Assembly (NCBI RefSeq): GCF_001043055.1
Contig: NZ_JYLF01000008.1
Span: 1 to 64,000 of the forward strand
DNA length: 64,000 nt
Source: Pseudomonas weihenstephanensis
Lineage (GTDB): Bacteria > Pseudomonadota > Gammaproteobacteria > Pseudomonadales > Pseudomonadaceae
Reading direction: 5' to 3'
The position numbers and the translations under genes were made by a program. Each line of letters opens with the position of its first letter. Within the stretch, counting starts at the first letter, position 1. This document shows positions 44,992 to 53,369 of this stretch, piece after piece. The notes below the pieces were generated by a model, which was given only the letters and a program-made list of their open reading frames with translations, was not told where the DNA came from and ran no database searches.

Positions 44992-45683
44992 TGACTCAGG
45001 CGCCGGTGATCACCATCGATGGTCCGAGCGGTTCGGGGAAAGGCACGGTCGCGGGGCGACTGGCCAAGGAGTTGGGCTGGAACCTGCTTGATTCGGGAGC
45101 CTTATACCGTTTGCTGGCATTGGCTGCCCGCGATCATGGTGTGAAGGTGGGTGTGGATAACGAAGCGTTGTTGAGTCGGTTAGCCAGGCATCTGGACGTG
45201 CAGTTCGTCGCGGCGACAGAAGGTAAGCCAGCCAGAATTATTCTTGAGGGCGCCGATGTCACCCAGGATATTCGCAATGAGAGTGTAGCCGCCGGGGCAT
45301 CCGAAGTTGCTGCTTTGCCCGCGGTTCGCGTGGCTTTGCTGGAACGTCAGCGTGCTTTTCAGGAGTTTCCTGGCTTGGTTGCTGATGGTCGTGACATGGG
45401 AACGGTGGTTTTTGCGGATGCGCCATTGAAAATATTTCTGACGGCCAGTGCCGAAGAGCGCGCTCGGCGCCGCTACTTGCAGTTGAAGGCTAAGGGCGAT
45501 GATGTTAGTCTCCTTAGTCTGCTGGACGAGATACGTGCCCGCGATGAGCGTGATATGCAGCGTGCAATAGCCCCGCTCAAACCGGCGGCTGATGCCATAC
45601 AGCTAGACTCTACGGAGTTATCTGTCGAGCAGGTGCTTGAACGCATCAGAAGCGAGATCGCCCAGCGCGATATCGCCAGATGA
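44991..45683 (+). CDS. cmk: Cytidylate kinase
   Basis: This 230-residue kinase phosphorylates CMP and dCMP. It has the P-loop DGPSGSGKGT near the N-terminus, a GALYRLLALAA segment, VADGRDMGTVVF and the lid region TASAEERARRRYLQL. Its ATG overlaps the stop of the tyrA-aroA gene. rpsA follows after a 123-base leader, the usual cmk-rpsA-ihfB order. Confidence 0.97.
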   Translation: MTQAPVITIDGPSGSGKGTVAGRLAKELGWNLLDSGALYRLLALAARDHGVKVGVDNEALLSRLARHLDVQFVAATEGKPARIILEGADVTQDIRNESVAAGASEVAALPAVRVALLERQRAFQEFPGLVADGRDMGTVVFADAPLKIFLTASAEERARRRYLQLKAKGDDVSLLSLLDEIRARDERDMQRAIAPLKPAADAIQLDSTELSVEQVLERIRSEIAQRDIAR

Positions 45684-45693
45684 CCAAGAAAGC

Positions 45694-45764
45694 GTGCAGG
45701 AGACCAGAAATAGTCCTGCATGCCTTCTTTTATATGAACGTAACCCACATTGTCTGGAATGTGG
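45694..45764 (+). promoter_or_regulatory. cmk-rpsA leader with two hairpins
   Basis: The first hairpin pairs GCAGGA (45696-45701) with TCCTGC (45714-45719), extendable by a G-U pair, and is followed by a T-rich run, so it may attenuate read-through from cmk. The second pairs CCACATT (45745-45751) with AATGTGG (45758-45764), 43 bases before the rpsA ATG. Autoregulation of rpsA by S1 binding to its leader is established in E. coli; a similar role here is inference. Confidence 0.55.
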
Positions 45765-45806
45765 CAGATGGGCGTATTCCTTCGCCCTAGATCAACAGGA
45801 ATTAAA

Positions 45807-47501
45807 ATGAGCGAAAGCTTTGCAGAACTCTTTGAAGAAAGCCTAAAAACCCTGAATCTTCAGGCAGGCTCTATCATCACCGCTATCATCGTTGATATCG
45901 ATTACCAAGCTGGTTGGGTAACCGTTCACGCTGGTTTGAAGTCTGAAGGCCTCATCCCGCTGGAGCAGTTCCACAACGACGCTGGCGAACTGAACATCAA
46001 CATCGGTGATGAAGTTCACGTTGCGCTGGACGCGGTCGAAGACGGCTTTGGCGAAACCAAACTGTCCCGTGAAAAAGCCAAGCGCGCTGAATGCTGGATC
46101 GTTCTGGAAGCAGCCTTCGCAGCAGAAGAAGTGGTTAAGGGCGTTATCAACGGTAAGGTTAAAGGCGGCTTCACTGTCGACGTTAACGGCATCCGTGCGT
46201 TCCTGCCAGGTTCTCTGGTTGACGTTCGTCCAGTGCGCGACACCACGCACCTGGAAGGCAAAGAGCTGGAATTCAAGGTCATCAAACTTGACCAGAAGCG
46301 CAACAACGTTGTTGTTTCGCGTCGCAGCGTACTTGAAGCAGAGAACTCGGCAGAGCGTGAAGCGCTGCTGGAATCCTTGCAAGAAGGTCAGCAAGTTAAA
46401 GGTATCGTTAAAAACCTCACGGATTACGGCGCATTCGTCGATCTGGGTGGCGTCGATGGCCTGCTGCACATCACCGACATGGCTTGGAAGCGTATCAAGC
46501 ATCCTTCCGAAATCGTCAACGTTGGCGACGAGATCGATGTCAAGGTTCTGAAGTACGATCGCGAGCGCAATCGTGTTTCCCTGGGCCTCAAGCAGCTGGG
46601 CGAAGATCCATGGGTTGCTATCAAAGCCCGTTACCCAGAAAGCACTCGCGTTACCGCGCGTGTAACCAACCTGACCGACTACGGCTGCTTCGCTGAGCTG
46701 GAAGAAGGCGTTGAAGGTCTGGTACACGTTTCCGAAATGGACTGGACCAACAAAAACATCCACCCTTCGAAAGTCGTACAAGTCGGCGACGAAGTGGAAG
46801 TTATGGTTCTGGACATCGACGAAGAGCGTCGTCGTATCTCCCTGGGCATCAAGCAGTGCAAATCTAACCCATGGGAAGATTTCTCTGGCCAGTTCAACAA
46901 GGGCGATAAAATCTCCGGCACCATCAAGTCGATCACCGATTTCGGTATCTTCATTGGTCTGGACGGCGGCATCGACGGCCTGGTTCACCTGTCCGACATC
47001 TCCTGGAACGAAGTGGGCGAAGAAGCCGTACGTCGTTTCAAGAAGGGCGACGAGCTGGACACCGTTATCCTGTCTGTTGATCCAGAGCGTGAGCGCATCT
47101 CCCTGGGTATCAAGCAGCTGGAAAGCGATCCGTTCTCCGAGTACGTTCAAGAGAATGACAAAGGCGCAATCGTTAAGGGCATCGTGAAAGAAGTTGACGC
47201 TAAAGGCGCCATCATCACTCTGGCCGACGATATCGAAGCGACTCTGAAAGCCTCCGAAATCAGCCGTGACCGCGTTGAAGACGCGCGCAACGTTCTGAAA
47301 GAAGGCGAAGAAGTAGAAGCCAAGATCATCAGTGTTGATCGTAAAAGCCGCGTGATCCAACTCTCCATCAAGTCGAAAGATGATGCTGAAGAGAAAGAAG
47401 CAATCCAGAGCCTGCGCGACAAGCCAGCTACCTCTGAGATCGCTGCTGGTCCGACCACTCTGGGCGACCTGCTGCGTGCACAAATGGAAAAACAGAACTA
47501 A
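45807..47501 (+). CDS. rpsA: 30S ribosomal protein S1
   Basis: This 564-residue protein binds mRNA on the 30S subunit. It has six S1 RNA-binding domains; the central ones show the repeats GIVKNLTDYGAFVDLGGVDGLLH, ARVTNLTDYGCFAELEEGVEG and GTIKSITDFGIFIGLDGGIDG at roughly 85-residue spacing, each with a VKVL or VMVLDID end. The start at 45807 (MSESFAELFEES) follows an AGGAA; an in-frame upstream ATG would include the leader hairpins. Codon use is noticeably restricted, as expected for a highly expressed gene. Confidence 0.98.
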   Translation: MSESFAELFEESLKTLNLQAGSIITAIIVDIDYQAGWVTVHAGLKSEGLIPLEQFHNDAGELNINIGDEVHVALDAVEDGFGETKLSREKAKRAECWIVLEAAFAAEEVVKGVINGKVKGGFTVDVNGIRAFLPGSLVDVRPVRDTTHLEGKELEFKVIKLDQKRNNVVVSRRSVLEAENSAEREALLESLQEGQQVKGIVKNLTDYGAFVDLGGVDGLLHITDMAWKRIKHPSEIVNVGDEIDVKVLKYDRERNRVSLGLKQLGEDPWVAIKARYPESTRVTARVTNLTDYGCFAELEEGVEGLVHVSEMDWTNKNIHPSKVVQVGDEVEVMVLDIDEERRRISLGIKQCKSNPWEDFSGQFNKGDKISGTIKSITDFGIFIGLDGGIDGLVHLSDISWNEVGEEAVRRFKKGDELDTVILSVDPERERISLGIKQLESDPFSEYVQENDKGAIVKGIVKEVDAKGAIITLADDIEATLKASEISRDRVEDARNVLKEGEEVEAKIISVDRKSRVIQLSIKSKDDAEEKEAIQSLRDKPATSEIAAGPTTLGDLLRAQMEKQN

Positions 47502-47520
47502 GTTCTGATTGACCATGAAA

Positions 47521-47548
47521 AAGGGCGACTTAGGTCGCCCTTTTTTGT
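47521..47548 (+). terminator. rpsA terminator
   Basis: AAGGGCGAC (47521-47529) pairs perfectly with GTCGCCCTT (47534-47542) across a 4-nt loop, followed by a T-run; the A-run on the left makes it potentially bidirectional. Confidence 0.92.
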
Positions 47549-47898
47549 GCCTGCGATTTGATGGGCAAGCGCAAGCGCGCTTGTGGCTTTGGGTAGTCGA
47601 ATGGTTGGGTTAGCGTTAGCCCGCAATGTTGGCTGCTAGAGCTTCGAAAGGTGGAGAGGCGAGACGCATGGGGGGGATGCAGCTGGTCGTGGCTGCTAAT
47701 CAATATTGCTTCTGTCAGGAGTCGTTTCGCTGAGTATCGGCTGCACCCAGCCTCGTGGTGCTGACGGCCAAAGGTGGATCATGAAAAGTTCCTTCAATAT
47801 TCCTGAAGATAAGTCAATCCCTGGGCTGTTCAAAATCATTTGATCATGCTAAAACCTTCGGAGCGCTGATCTAGCTGCTTGAAAAAGAAGGGAAAAAT
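47549..47898. other. Intergenic region between rpsA and ihfB
   Basis: About 350 bases with no supported gene. A 20-codon frame at about 47781 has no recognised features. The region should contain the ihfB promoter; no clear boxes were identified. The ihfB ribosome-binding site is AAGAAGGGA about 15-7 bases before its ATG. Confidence 0.6.
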
Positions 47899-48195
47899 AT
47901 GACGAAGTCGGAGTTGATCGAACGAATTGTCACCCATCAAGGGCTGCTCTCCTCTAAAGATGTGGAGCTTGCCATCAAGACTATGCTTGAACAAATGTCA
48001 CAATGCCTGGCGACAGGGGATCGTATCGAGATCCGTGGCTTTGGCAGTTTCTCACTTCACTACCGTGCTCCCCGTGTTGGGCGTAATCCAAAGACCGGCC
48101 AGTCTGTCAGTCTTGACGGTAAGTTCGTGCCTCACTTCAAGCCGGGCAAGGAATTGCGCGATCGGGTGAACGAAGATGAGGAAGATGATCTTTGA
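47899..48195 (+). CDS. ihfB: Integration host factor subunit beta
   Basis: This 98-residue DNA-bending protein forms the heterodimer with IhfA. The family arm PRVGRNPKTG, with the intercalating Pro, is intact; the N-terminus MTKSELIERIV and the GFGSFSLHYR strand are typical. An acidic end (NEDEEDDL) follows the core. lapA follows 24 bases later. Confidence 0.97.
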   Translation: MTKSELIERIVTHQGLLSSKDVELAIKTMLEQMSQCLATGDRIEIRGFGSFSLHYRAPRVGRNPKTGQSVSLDGKFVPHFKPGKELRDRVNEDEEDDL

Positions 48196-48219
48196 TCCTT
48201 AAGGAAGAAGGAGGCGCAC

Positions 48220-48468
48220 ATGCGTAGCTTTAAACGCACGGCTGTAGTGGTAGTCGCACTGCTGGTTTTCTTTGGTGTGATTATTTTCATACTCGAAAAC
48301 CAGCAGCCCGCATCATTGACTTTTTTTGGCTGGCACACCGCTCAGTTGCCAGCTTCTTTGTTTTTTGTCGGAGCGCTGCTGGTCGGGTTGATGATTGGTC
48401 CGCTCTTGGGTTACTTGGCCTACTGGCGCAAATCTGCCGTGCTGAAACGCAAATTGCGGACTGTTTAA
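48220..48468 (+). CDS. lapA: LapA-domain inner membrane protein (lipopolysaccharide assembly protein A)
   Basis: This 82-residue protein has two membrane helices (about 7-26 and 42-67) separated by the conserved ENQQPASLTFFGW segment, the DUF1049/LapA pattern. In enterobacteria LapA works with LapB in LPS assembly control; lapB is not seen here. It is co-directional with ihfB and is a typical neighbour in Pseudomonas, just before the O-antigen locus. Confidence 0.9.
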   Translation: MRSFKRTAVVVVALLVFFGVIIFILENQQPASLTFFGWHTAQLPASLFFVGALLVGLMIGPLLGYLAYWRKSAVLKRKLRTV

Positions 48469-48777
48469 ACCTGCCGATCTGATTGGGCTGAGTGAGTACG
48501 GTGTTTTCCGAGCATTGATGTGTCGAGTTGCCTGATAGGGCATGTGCGGATCAATCTGTACGTCTTGTCGGAGGAAAACGCCTACATACTGTCAAGTCTT
48601 GTATTGTTTGGTAATACTGGCAGAATGCGTGCTGTTCTCGATTGCCAGCTATTTTTTGTGCTTCATCTGGTGCGCAGTGATGCCAATACCCGATAGAAAA
48701 TAAAAACCAAATACAAGCACGTTAGAAAATTTCTGCATGACGAGCCCGCAGTTTCTTTTTGAAGGCAGGCCCTTGTT
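48469..48777. other. Intergenic region before wzz
   Basis: About 309 bases without a gene. It becomes A+T rich towards wzz. No ops element, tRNA or clear promoter boxes were found here; the ops match lies much further downstream, before rmlA. Confidence 0.6.
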
Positions 48778-50139
48778 GTGACTAGTATTTCTCGTATACC
48801 CGGTGGCTCATCGTCGGATGAGATTGATCTGTTTGCCTTGTTTCAGGCTATTTGGCAGCAAAAGAAAATTATCATCGCCGCCACGGTCGTCAGCGGGCTA
48901 GTTGCATTGGGCTATGTCTATGCCGTAACGCCTGAATACCAAGTCACCAGCGTACTGCGGCCTGCCGCCATCAATGAGCTTGATGCGCTCAATCGTTCCG
49001 GCGTTTACACGCTCCCCCCGAGTGAGGCATTGCTGAAAGTCGGTGCAAGCCTTGAATCCTATGATTCAAGATTAGGCTTTTTTCGTGACAATCAAGAACT
49101 CTTTACCCAGTTCAAGCGCCCTGGACGAACCCTTGAGCAGAGCTTCGAGGAGTTCAATCGAGACTCGTTGAAGCTGGTCCTGCCCGATCCTAAAAAAGCC
49201 GATTCCTTAAGCGCGTTTATTGCCTTGGAGTTGAACTATCCCAAGGGCGTAGACGGTGTACAGATCCTTAATGGATTTGTGGATTATGCAGTCAAGGCTG
49301 AGCGTGAACAGATCGCCTCTGACTTGAAAGTGATCGTCAATAATCGATTGACTGAATTGAAAGGCAAGATCGATGCTGCTCGCTCAAGTTACGAGATGGG
49401 CAAAGAGGCGCGTATCGCCACGCTTCAAGAAGCCGACAATCTGAAGCGTGCCCAGTTGCAAGATGAACTCAAGGCGCTGCGCCAGCAGCTCAAAGTTGTG
49501 CGTACAGACCGTATGGCACAGCTGACTGAAGCAATCGGGATCGCCAAGTCATTGGGTATTCAAAAACCGACGACACCTTCTGCGCTGGGTGACTCAGCCC
49601 GTATGGGTGATTCCAGTGTTATGCGCACTGAAATCAACAATCAGCAAATCCCGTTGTACTTTATGGGTGTTGAAGCGCTTGAGGCCGAGCGCTCGGCACT
49701 GCAACAGCGCAAAACCGATGACTTTACTGAGGGACGCATTGCTCAAATAGCGCGTGAATTGCAATTGCTGCAAAGCAATCGTGAAGTCGAGGTCCTCAAG
49801 CAGCGTCAAAATGAAGACGTCTTCCTGAGTGGGGTAGAACCACTGCGTGCAGAAGTGGTACGGCTTGGCAACTTGAGCAATCTCGATATTTCCAATCTGA
49901 AGCTTGTGTCTGTGGACCGTAAAGCCCTGGAACCGATGCGTCCCGTTAAGCCCAAAAAGGCACTGATCCTTGCGTTGGGGTTGGTTCTGGGTGCCATATT
50001 GGGCGTTCTCATCGTGCTGATACGCCACTTGCTGAGCACGCGCCGCGCTCAGTTGTCAGGGGTTGGCTCGCCAGTAATCACAGCAAAACTGGCAAGTGAA
50101 AAGGGTAATGGAAAAGTCTTGCAAAACGATCGATCCTGA
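48778..50139 (+). CDS. wzz: Wzz-family O-antigen chain-length determinant
   Basis: This 453-residue inner-membrane protein sets the O-antigen modal length. It has an N-terminal helix at about 30-50, a large periplasmic coiled-coil-rich domain (the DELKALRQQLKVVR region), and a C-terminal helix at about 397-420 preceded by the Pro-rich PVKPKKALILALGL motif that defines the family. It starts at a GTG at 48778; no good ATG lies nearby. As in other Pseudomonas it opens the O-antigen locus after ihfB. Confidence 0.94.
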   Translation: MTSISRIPGGSSSDEIDLFALFQAIWQQKKIIIAATVVSGLVALGYVYAVTPEYQVTSVLRPAAINELDALNRSGVYTLPPSEALLKVGASLESYDSRLGFFRDNQELFTQFKRPGRTLEQSFEEFNRDSLKLVLPDPKKADSLSAFIALELNYPKGVDGVQILNGFVDYAVKAEREQIASDLKVIVNNRLTELKGKIDAARSSYEMGKEARIATLQEADNLKRAQLQDELKALRQQLKVVRTDRMAQLTEAIGIAKSLGIQKPTTPSALGDSARMGDSSVMRTEINNQQIPLYFMGVEALEAERSALQQRKTDDFTEGRIAQIARELQLLQSNREVEVLKQRQNEDVFLSGVEPLRAEVVRLGNLSNLDISNLKLVSVDRKALEPMRPVKPKKALILALGLVLGAILGVLIVLIRHLLSTRRAQLSGVGSPVITAKLASEKGNGKVLQNDRS

Positions 50140-50218
50140 TCGGCCCTGAGGCTGGCTGAAACCCAGTCTCACTTGTGGGCTAATTGCCTCTTCATGGAGC
50201 TGTATCGAGAGCAAGCTT

Positions 50219-51676
50219 ATGCCGTACCCTAACATCATTCACCATGGCGCTGTCACGGGCGTCACAGGTTCATGTCACCAATTGAGGATGGATGCCTACA
50301 GCAGCCTGTTAATAGACTGTGGGTTGTTTCAAGGTGGCGAAAAATCGCTTGGTAGTGGTGGTGAAGAGCATACGCCAGCGATTACTTTTGAACTGGGTGA
50401 TGTTAAAGCCTTGGTGGTCACCCATGTGCACGCGGATCACATTGGACGCATTCCTTACTTGTTGGCTGCGGGCTTCAAAGGTCCAATTTTCTGCAGTGAG
50501 CCTTCAGCGAAGTTATTGCCATTAGTACTGGAGGATGCCTTCAAGCTCGACTTCAGTCGTGACGAAAGCAAGGTTGATCGCTATGTGAAGCGTGTACAAG
50601 AGCAGATTATTGCTTTGCCCTTCAATCAATGGTTCGTCATCGAGCAAAGCGATGGACTACTGGCGCGGATCCGTTTGCAAAAGGCAGGTCACATATTGGG
50701 GTCTGCCTATGTGGAGTGTGATCTAACCTACCCCCAATTAAACGTGAACCGACGGATCGTTTTTTCAGGAGATCTGGGGGCTTCGAATGCGCCTTTACTG
50801 GCAGCACCCGTACCGCCCGAAAAAGCTGACGTACTGGTACTCGAAAGCACTTATGGCGATCGCCCGCATGAAGACCGTTCTACCCGTCAGGCACGGCTTG
50901 AAAGTGCTATTGATAAAGCGTTGGCAGATCACGGCACGCTCTTGATTCCTGCGTTCAGTCTGGGACGTACTCAAGAGTTACTTTACGAAATCGAAGATAT
51001 TCTCCACCGTAAATCGCTGCTTGCGCAGTTGTCTGGCGAAGCTGATGTAGACCGCACTCTACCCGTCAATTGGCCAGAGTTACCGATCATTCTCGATTCG
51101 CCACTGGCCAGTCGGCTTACAGATGAATATCAAAAGCTGGAACGTTTTTGGGCGGATGGAGCACAACAGCGCCTAAAAGGTGGCCGCAAGCCGCTTCGGT
51201 TTTCACAGCTGATTACCATCGACAGTCATAAGAAACACCTGCAAACCGTGAACTATCTCAAGAGCACCGGTCGTCCGGCGATTGTGATTGCTGCAAATGG
51301 CATGTGCTCCAATGGCCGCATCGTTAATTATTTGAAGGCCATGCTCGAAAACCCCAGACATAACGTACTCTTTATCGGTTATCAGGCAAAAGGCACGCCT
51401 GGTGCGGCCATACAAAAATTTGGTCCCCGTGGGGGTTATGTTGAATTGGAAGGCGAGCGCTGTATCATTCGCGCAGGAGTCACCAGCATAGGCGGGTATT
51501 CAGCACATGCGGATCAGCAGGATTTACTGCATTTCGTCTCAAGGATAGGGCAGTGGCCTGAGGAGATACGCCTGGTGCATGGTGAGATGCCTGCAAAAGA
51601 GGCATTAGCGATTGAACTGCAAGCGTTGTACCGCACTCAAAGTCTGCCAGTTAATCTGTTGATTCCCTCGGGCTGA
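50219..51676 (+). CDS. MBL-fold beta-CASP metallo-hydrolase (RNA-processing-like)
   Basis: This 485-residue protein has the metallo-beta-lactamase motif HVHADH at 69-74, later ligands in GHILGSAY and FSGDLG, the beta-CASP block PIILDSPLASRLT and the RNA-specificity end with GGYSAHADQQDLL. Proteins of this build are exo/endoribonucleases related to CPSF73. It lies between wzz and the rfaH-like gene on the same strand. A link to LPS expression is not established. Confidence 0.88.
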   Translation: MPYPNIIHHGAVTGVTGSCHQLRMDAYSSLLIDCGLFQGGEKSLGSGGEEHTPAITFELGDVKALVVTHVHADHIGRIPYLLAAGFKGPIFCSEPSAKLLPLVLEDAFKLDFSRDESKVDRYVKRVQEQIIALPFNQWFVIEQSDGLLARIRLQKAGHILGSAYVECDLTYPQLNVNRRIVFSGDLGASNAPLLAAPVPPEKADVLVLESTYGDRPHEDRSTRQARLESAIDKALADHGTLLIPAFSLGRTQELLYEIEDILHRKSLLAQLSGEADVDRTLPVNWPELPIILDSPLASRLTDEYQKLERFWADGAQQRLKGGRKPLRFSQLITIDSHKKHLQTVNYLKSTGRPAIVIAANGMCSNGRIVNYLKAMLENPRHNVLFIGYQAKGTPGAAIQKFGPRGGYVELEGERCIIRAGVTSIGGYSAHADQQDLLHFVSRIGQWPEEIRLVHGEMPAKEALAIELQALYRTQSLPVNLLIPSG

Positions 51677-51785
51677 TAAAAGCCAACCAACATGCACACA
51701 GTCACGATAAAAACACTGCGACTTGCTGTCGAAGCAACGACAAGCACGATGAAAAATCACGGAAGTACGCATAAATGAATGGTCC

Positions 51786-52313
51786 ATGGATAAGCGTCTA
51801 GCCACTGTGCAGCGGGTACCCAGTCTTGCCGCGCAAGGCGACTGGTACTTGGTGCAATGCAAGCCCAAACAGGATGAACGAGCAGAAGACAATCTCGTGC
51901 GTCAGGGCTACGTGTGCTCACGCCCCACGTGTCGACGTGAACGACAATTGCGTGGCAAGCAGCGGCTCATCGAAGAGTCCTTGTTCCCGGGCTATCTTTT
52001 CATTCGCATGCCACATGACGCCAATTGGGCGCCTTTGCGTTCAACCCGTGGCGTGAGCCGAGTGGTTGCTTTCGGCGGGCGGCCCTTGGCAGTAAGTCAT
52101 GCGTTGATAACCCATCTGCAATGGCGTGCGCAGACGCATGTGATTCCTGCCTATCGCCCCGGAGATGAAGTCACGATCCTTGATGAGGGTTTCGAAGGCG
52201 TTGAGTCTATTTTCGTGGCGATGGATGGGAATGAAAGAGTGGTATTGCTGATTCATTTGATGAACCAGCAGCAACAGATTACTTTGCCCATAACCCGTAT
52301 TGCTGGCCGCTAA
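51786..52313 (+). CDS. rfaH: RfaH-type NusG-paralogue antiterminator
   Basis: This 175-residue protein has an N-terminal NGN domain (WYLVQCKPKQDERAEDNLVRQG and LFPGYLFIRM) and a C-terminal KOW domain (GDEVTILDEGFEG). RfaH is recruited by the ops element in the non-template DNA strand and prevents Rho-dependent termination in long LPS and capsule operons. The position directly before an ops match and the rmlA-led operon supports this function. The housekeeping nusG would lie elsewhere. Confidence 0.92.
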   Translation: MDKRLATVQRVPSLAAQGDWYLVQCKPKQDERAEDNLVRQGYVCSRPTCRRERQLRGKQRLIEESLFPGYLFIRMPHDANWAPLRSTRGVSRVVAFGGRPLAVSHALITHLQWRAQTHVIPAYRPGDEVTILDEGFEGVESIFVAMDGNERVVLLIHLMNQQQQITLPITRIAGR

Positions 52314-52386
52314 GCCGTCCTCAGGCTTCGTGCCTGGGCAATGATGAATTTAAAACCGTTCTCAGGAAATTGACGATCAATCCTGG

Positions 52387-52398
52387 GGCGGTAGCGTG
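52387..52398 (+). promoter_or_regulatory. ops element (RfaH recruitment site)
   Basis: GGCGGTAGCGTG, an exact match to the ops consensus of RfaH-controlled operons, lies 74 bases after the rfaH-like stop and 81 bases before the rmlA ATG, on the sense strand. A small hairpin (CAGGC with GCCTG, 52322-52336) lies between the rfaH stop and the element. Confidence 0.85.
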
Positions 52399-52478
52399 TT
52401 TAATTAAGAATAGAACTCAACCATTCGCCTGTCAGCGTTACAGGCGTTGAACTGAATAGATAAGGAATTGTTCAAGAG

Positions 52479-53369
52479 ATGAACACCATCAACCGTAAAG
52501 GCATCATCCTCGCAGGTGGTTCAGGTACACGCCTGCACCCGCTGACCTTGGGCGTGTCCAAGCAGATGTTGCCGATCTACGACAAGCCCATGATCTTCTA
52601 CCCGCTGTCTGTGCTCATGCTGGCCGGCATGCGTGAAATTCTGATCATCTCGACGCCTGAAGATCTGCCGTGCTTCAAGAAATTATTGGGGGATGGCAGC
52701 CAGTACGGTATTGAACTTAGCTACGCAGAGCAGCCAAGCCCTGATGGCCTGGCGCAGGCCTTTATCATTGGCGAAGCATTCATTGGCAATGACCCGGTCT
52801 GTTTGATTCTTGGCGACAACATTTTTTACGGTCAGCACTTCTCGGATAATTTGCGCAGTGCAATGTCGCAGGCCAGTGGTGCAACAGTGTTTGGTTATCA
52901 TGTGTCTGACCCCGAGCGCTTTGGTGTTGTCGAGTTTGATGCCACGGGCCGTGCATTAAGTATTGAAGAGAAACCTGAAAAGCCGAAATCAAACTATGCG
53001 GTAACGGGTTTGTATTTCTACGACAACCAAGTAGTCGAAATTGCCAAAAACATAAAACCGTCCCCGCGCGGTGAGCTTGAAATTACAGACGTGAATCGCG
53101 CCTATCTGGACCAGAAAGGTTTGACCGTAGAAATGTTAGGGCGCGGGTTTGCCTGGTTAGACACTGGCACTCACGAGTCCCTGCTCGAAGCGAGTCATTT
53201 CGTGCATACCATCGAGCAGCGTCAGGGCTTGAAAGTGGCGTGCCTTGAAGAGATTGCATTCAATAACGGCTGGATTTCAGCGGACGTGTTAGGTGCTCAG
53301 GCAGAAAAACTCAAGAAAACAGGCTATGGCCAATACCTCTACAAACTGTTGTCGGAGAAATCAGCCTGA
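52479..53369 (+). CDS. rmlA: Glucose-1-phosphate thymidylyltransferase
   Basis: This 296-residue enzyme makes dTDP-glucose. It has the nucleotidyltransferase loop GIILAGGSGTRLHPLT at the N-terminus, KQMLPIYDKPM, LGDNIFYGQ, and the FAWLDTGTHESL block near residue 230. It is the first sugar gene after the ops element. It overlaps the next gene (TGATG), so the products are coupled. Confidence 0.96.
   Translation: MNTINRKGIILAGGSGTRLHPLTLGVSKQMLPIYDKPMIFYPLSVLMLAGMREILIISTPEDLPCFKKLLGDGSQYGIELSYAEQPSPDGLAQAFIIGEAFIGNDPVCLILGDNIFYGQHFSDNLRSAMSQASGATVFGYHVSDPERFGVVEFDATGRALSIEEKPEKPKSNYAVTGLYFYDNQVVEIAKNIKPSPRGELEITDVNRAYLDQKGLTVEMLGRGFAWLDTGTHESLLEASHFVHTIEQRQGLKVACLEEIAFNNGWISADVLGAQAEKLKKTGYGQYLYKLLSEKSA

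Noticed and set aside
45843..47516. 557-codon minus-strand frame opposite rpsA
   Set aside because: Highly biased codon use of rpsA leaves the opposite frame open; the protein would have no recognisable domain.
47781..47843. 20-codon frame before ihfB
   Set aside because: Too short, no hydrophobic segment or family match; only a modest upstream AAAGGTGG.
48469..48777. ops or JUMPstart element before wzz
   Set aside because: No GGCGGTAG match was found here; the only exact match is at 52387-52398.
52370..52398. TTGACG at 52370-52375 as the -35 of a promoter for rmlA
   Set aside because: No -10 box at acceptable spacing, and an ops element must lie downstream of the promoter start, not in its spacer.
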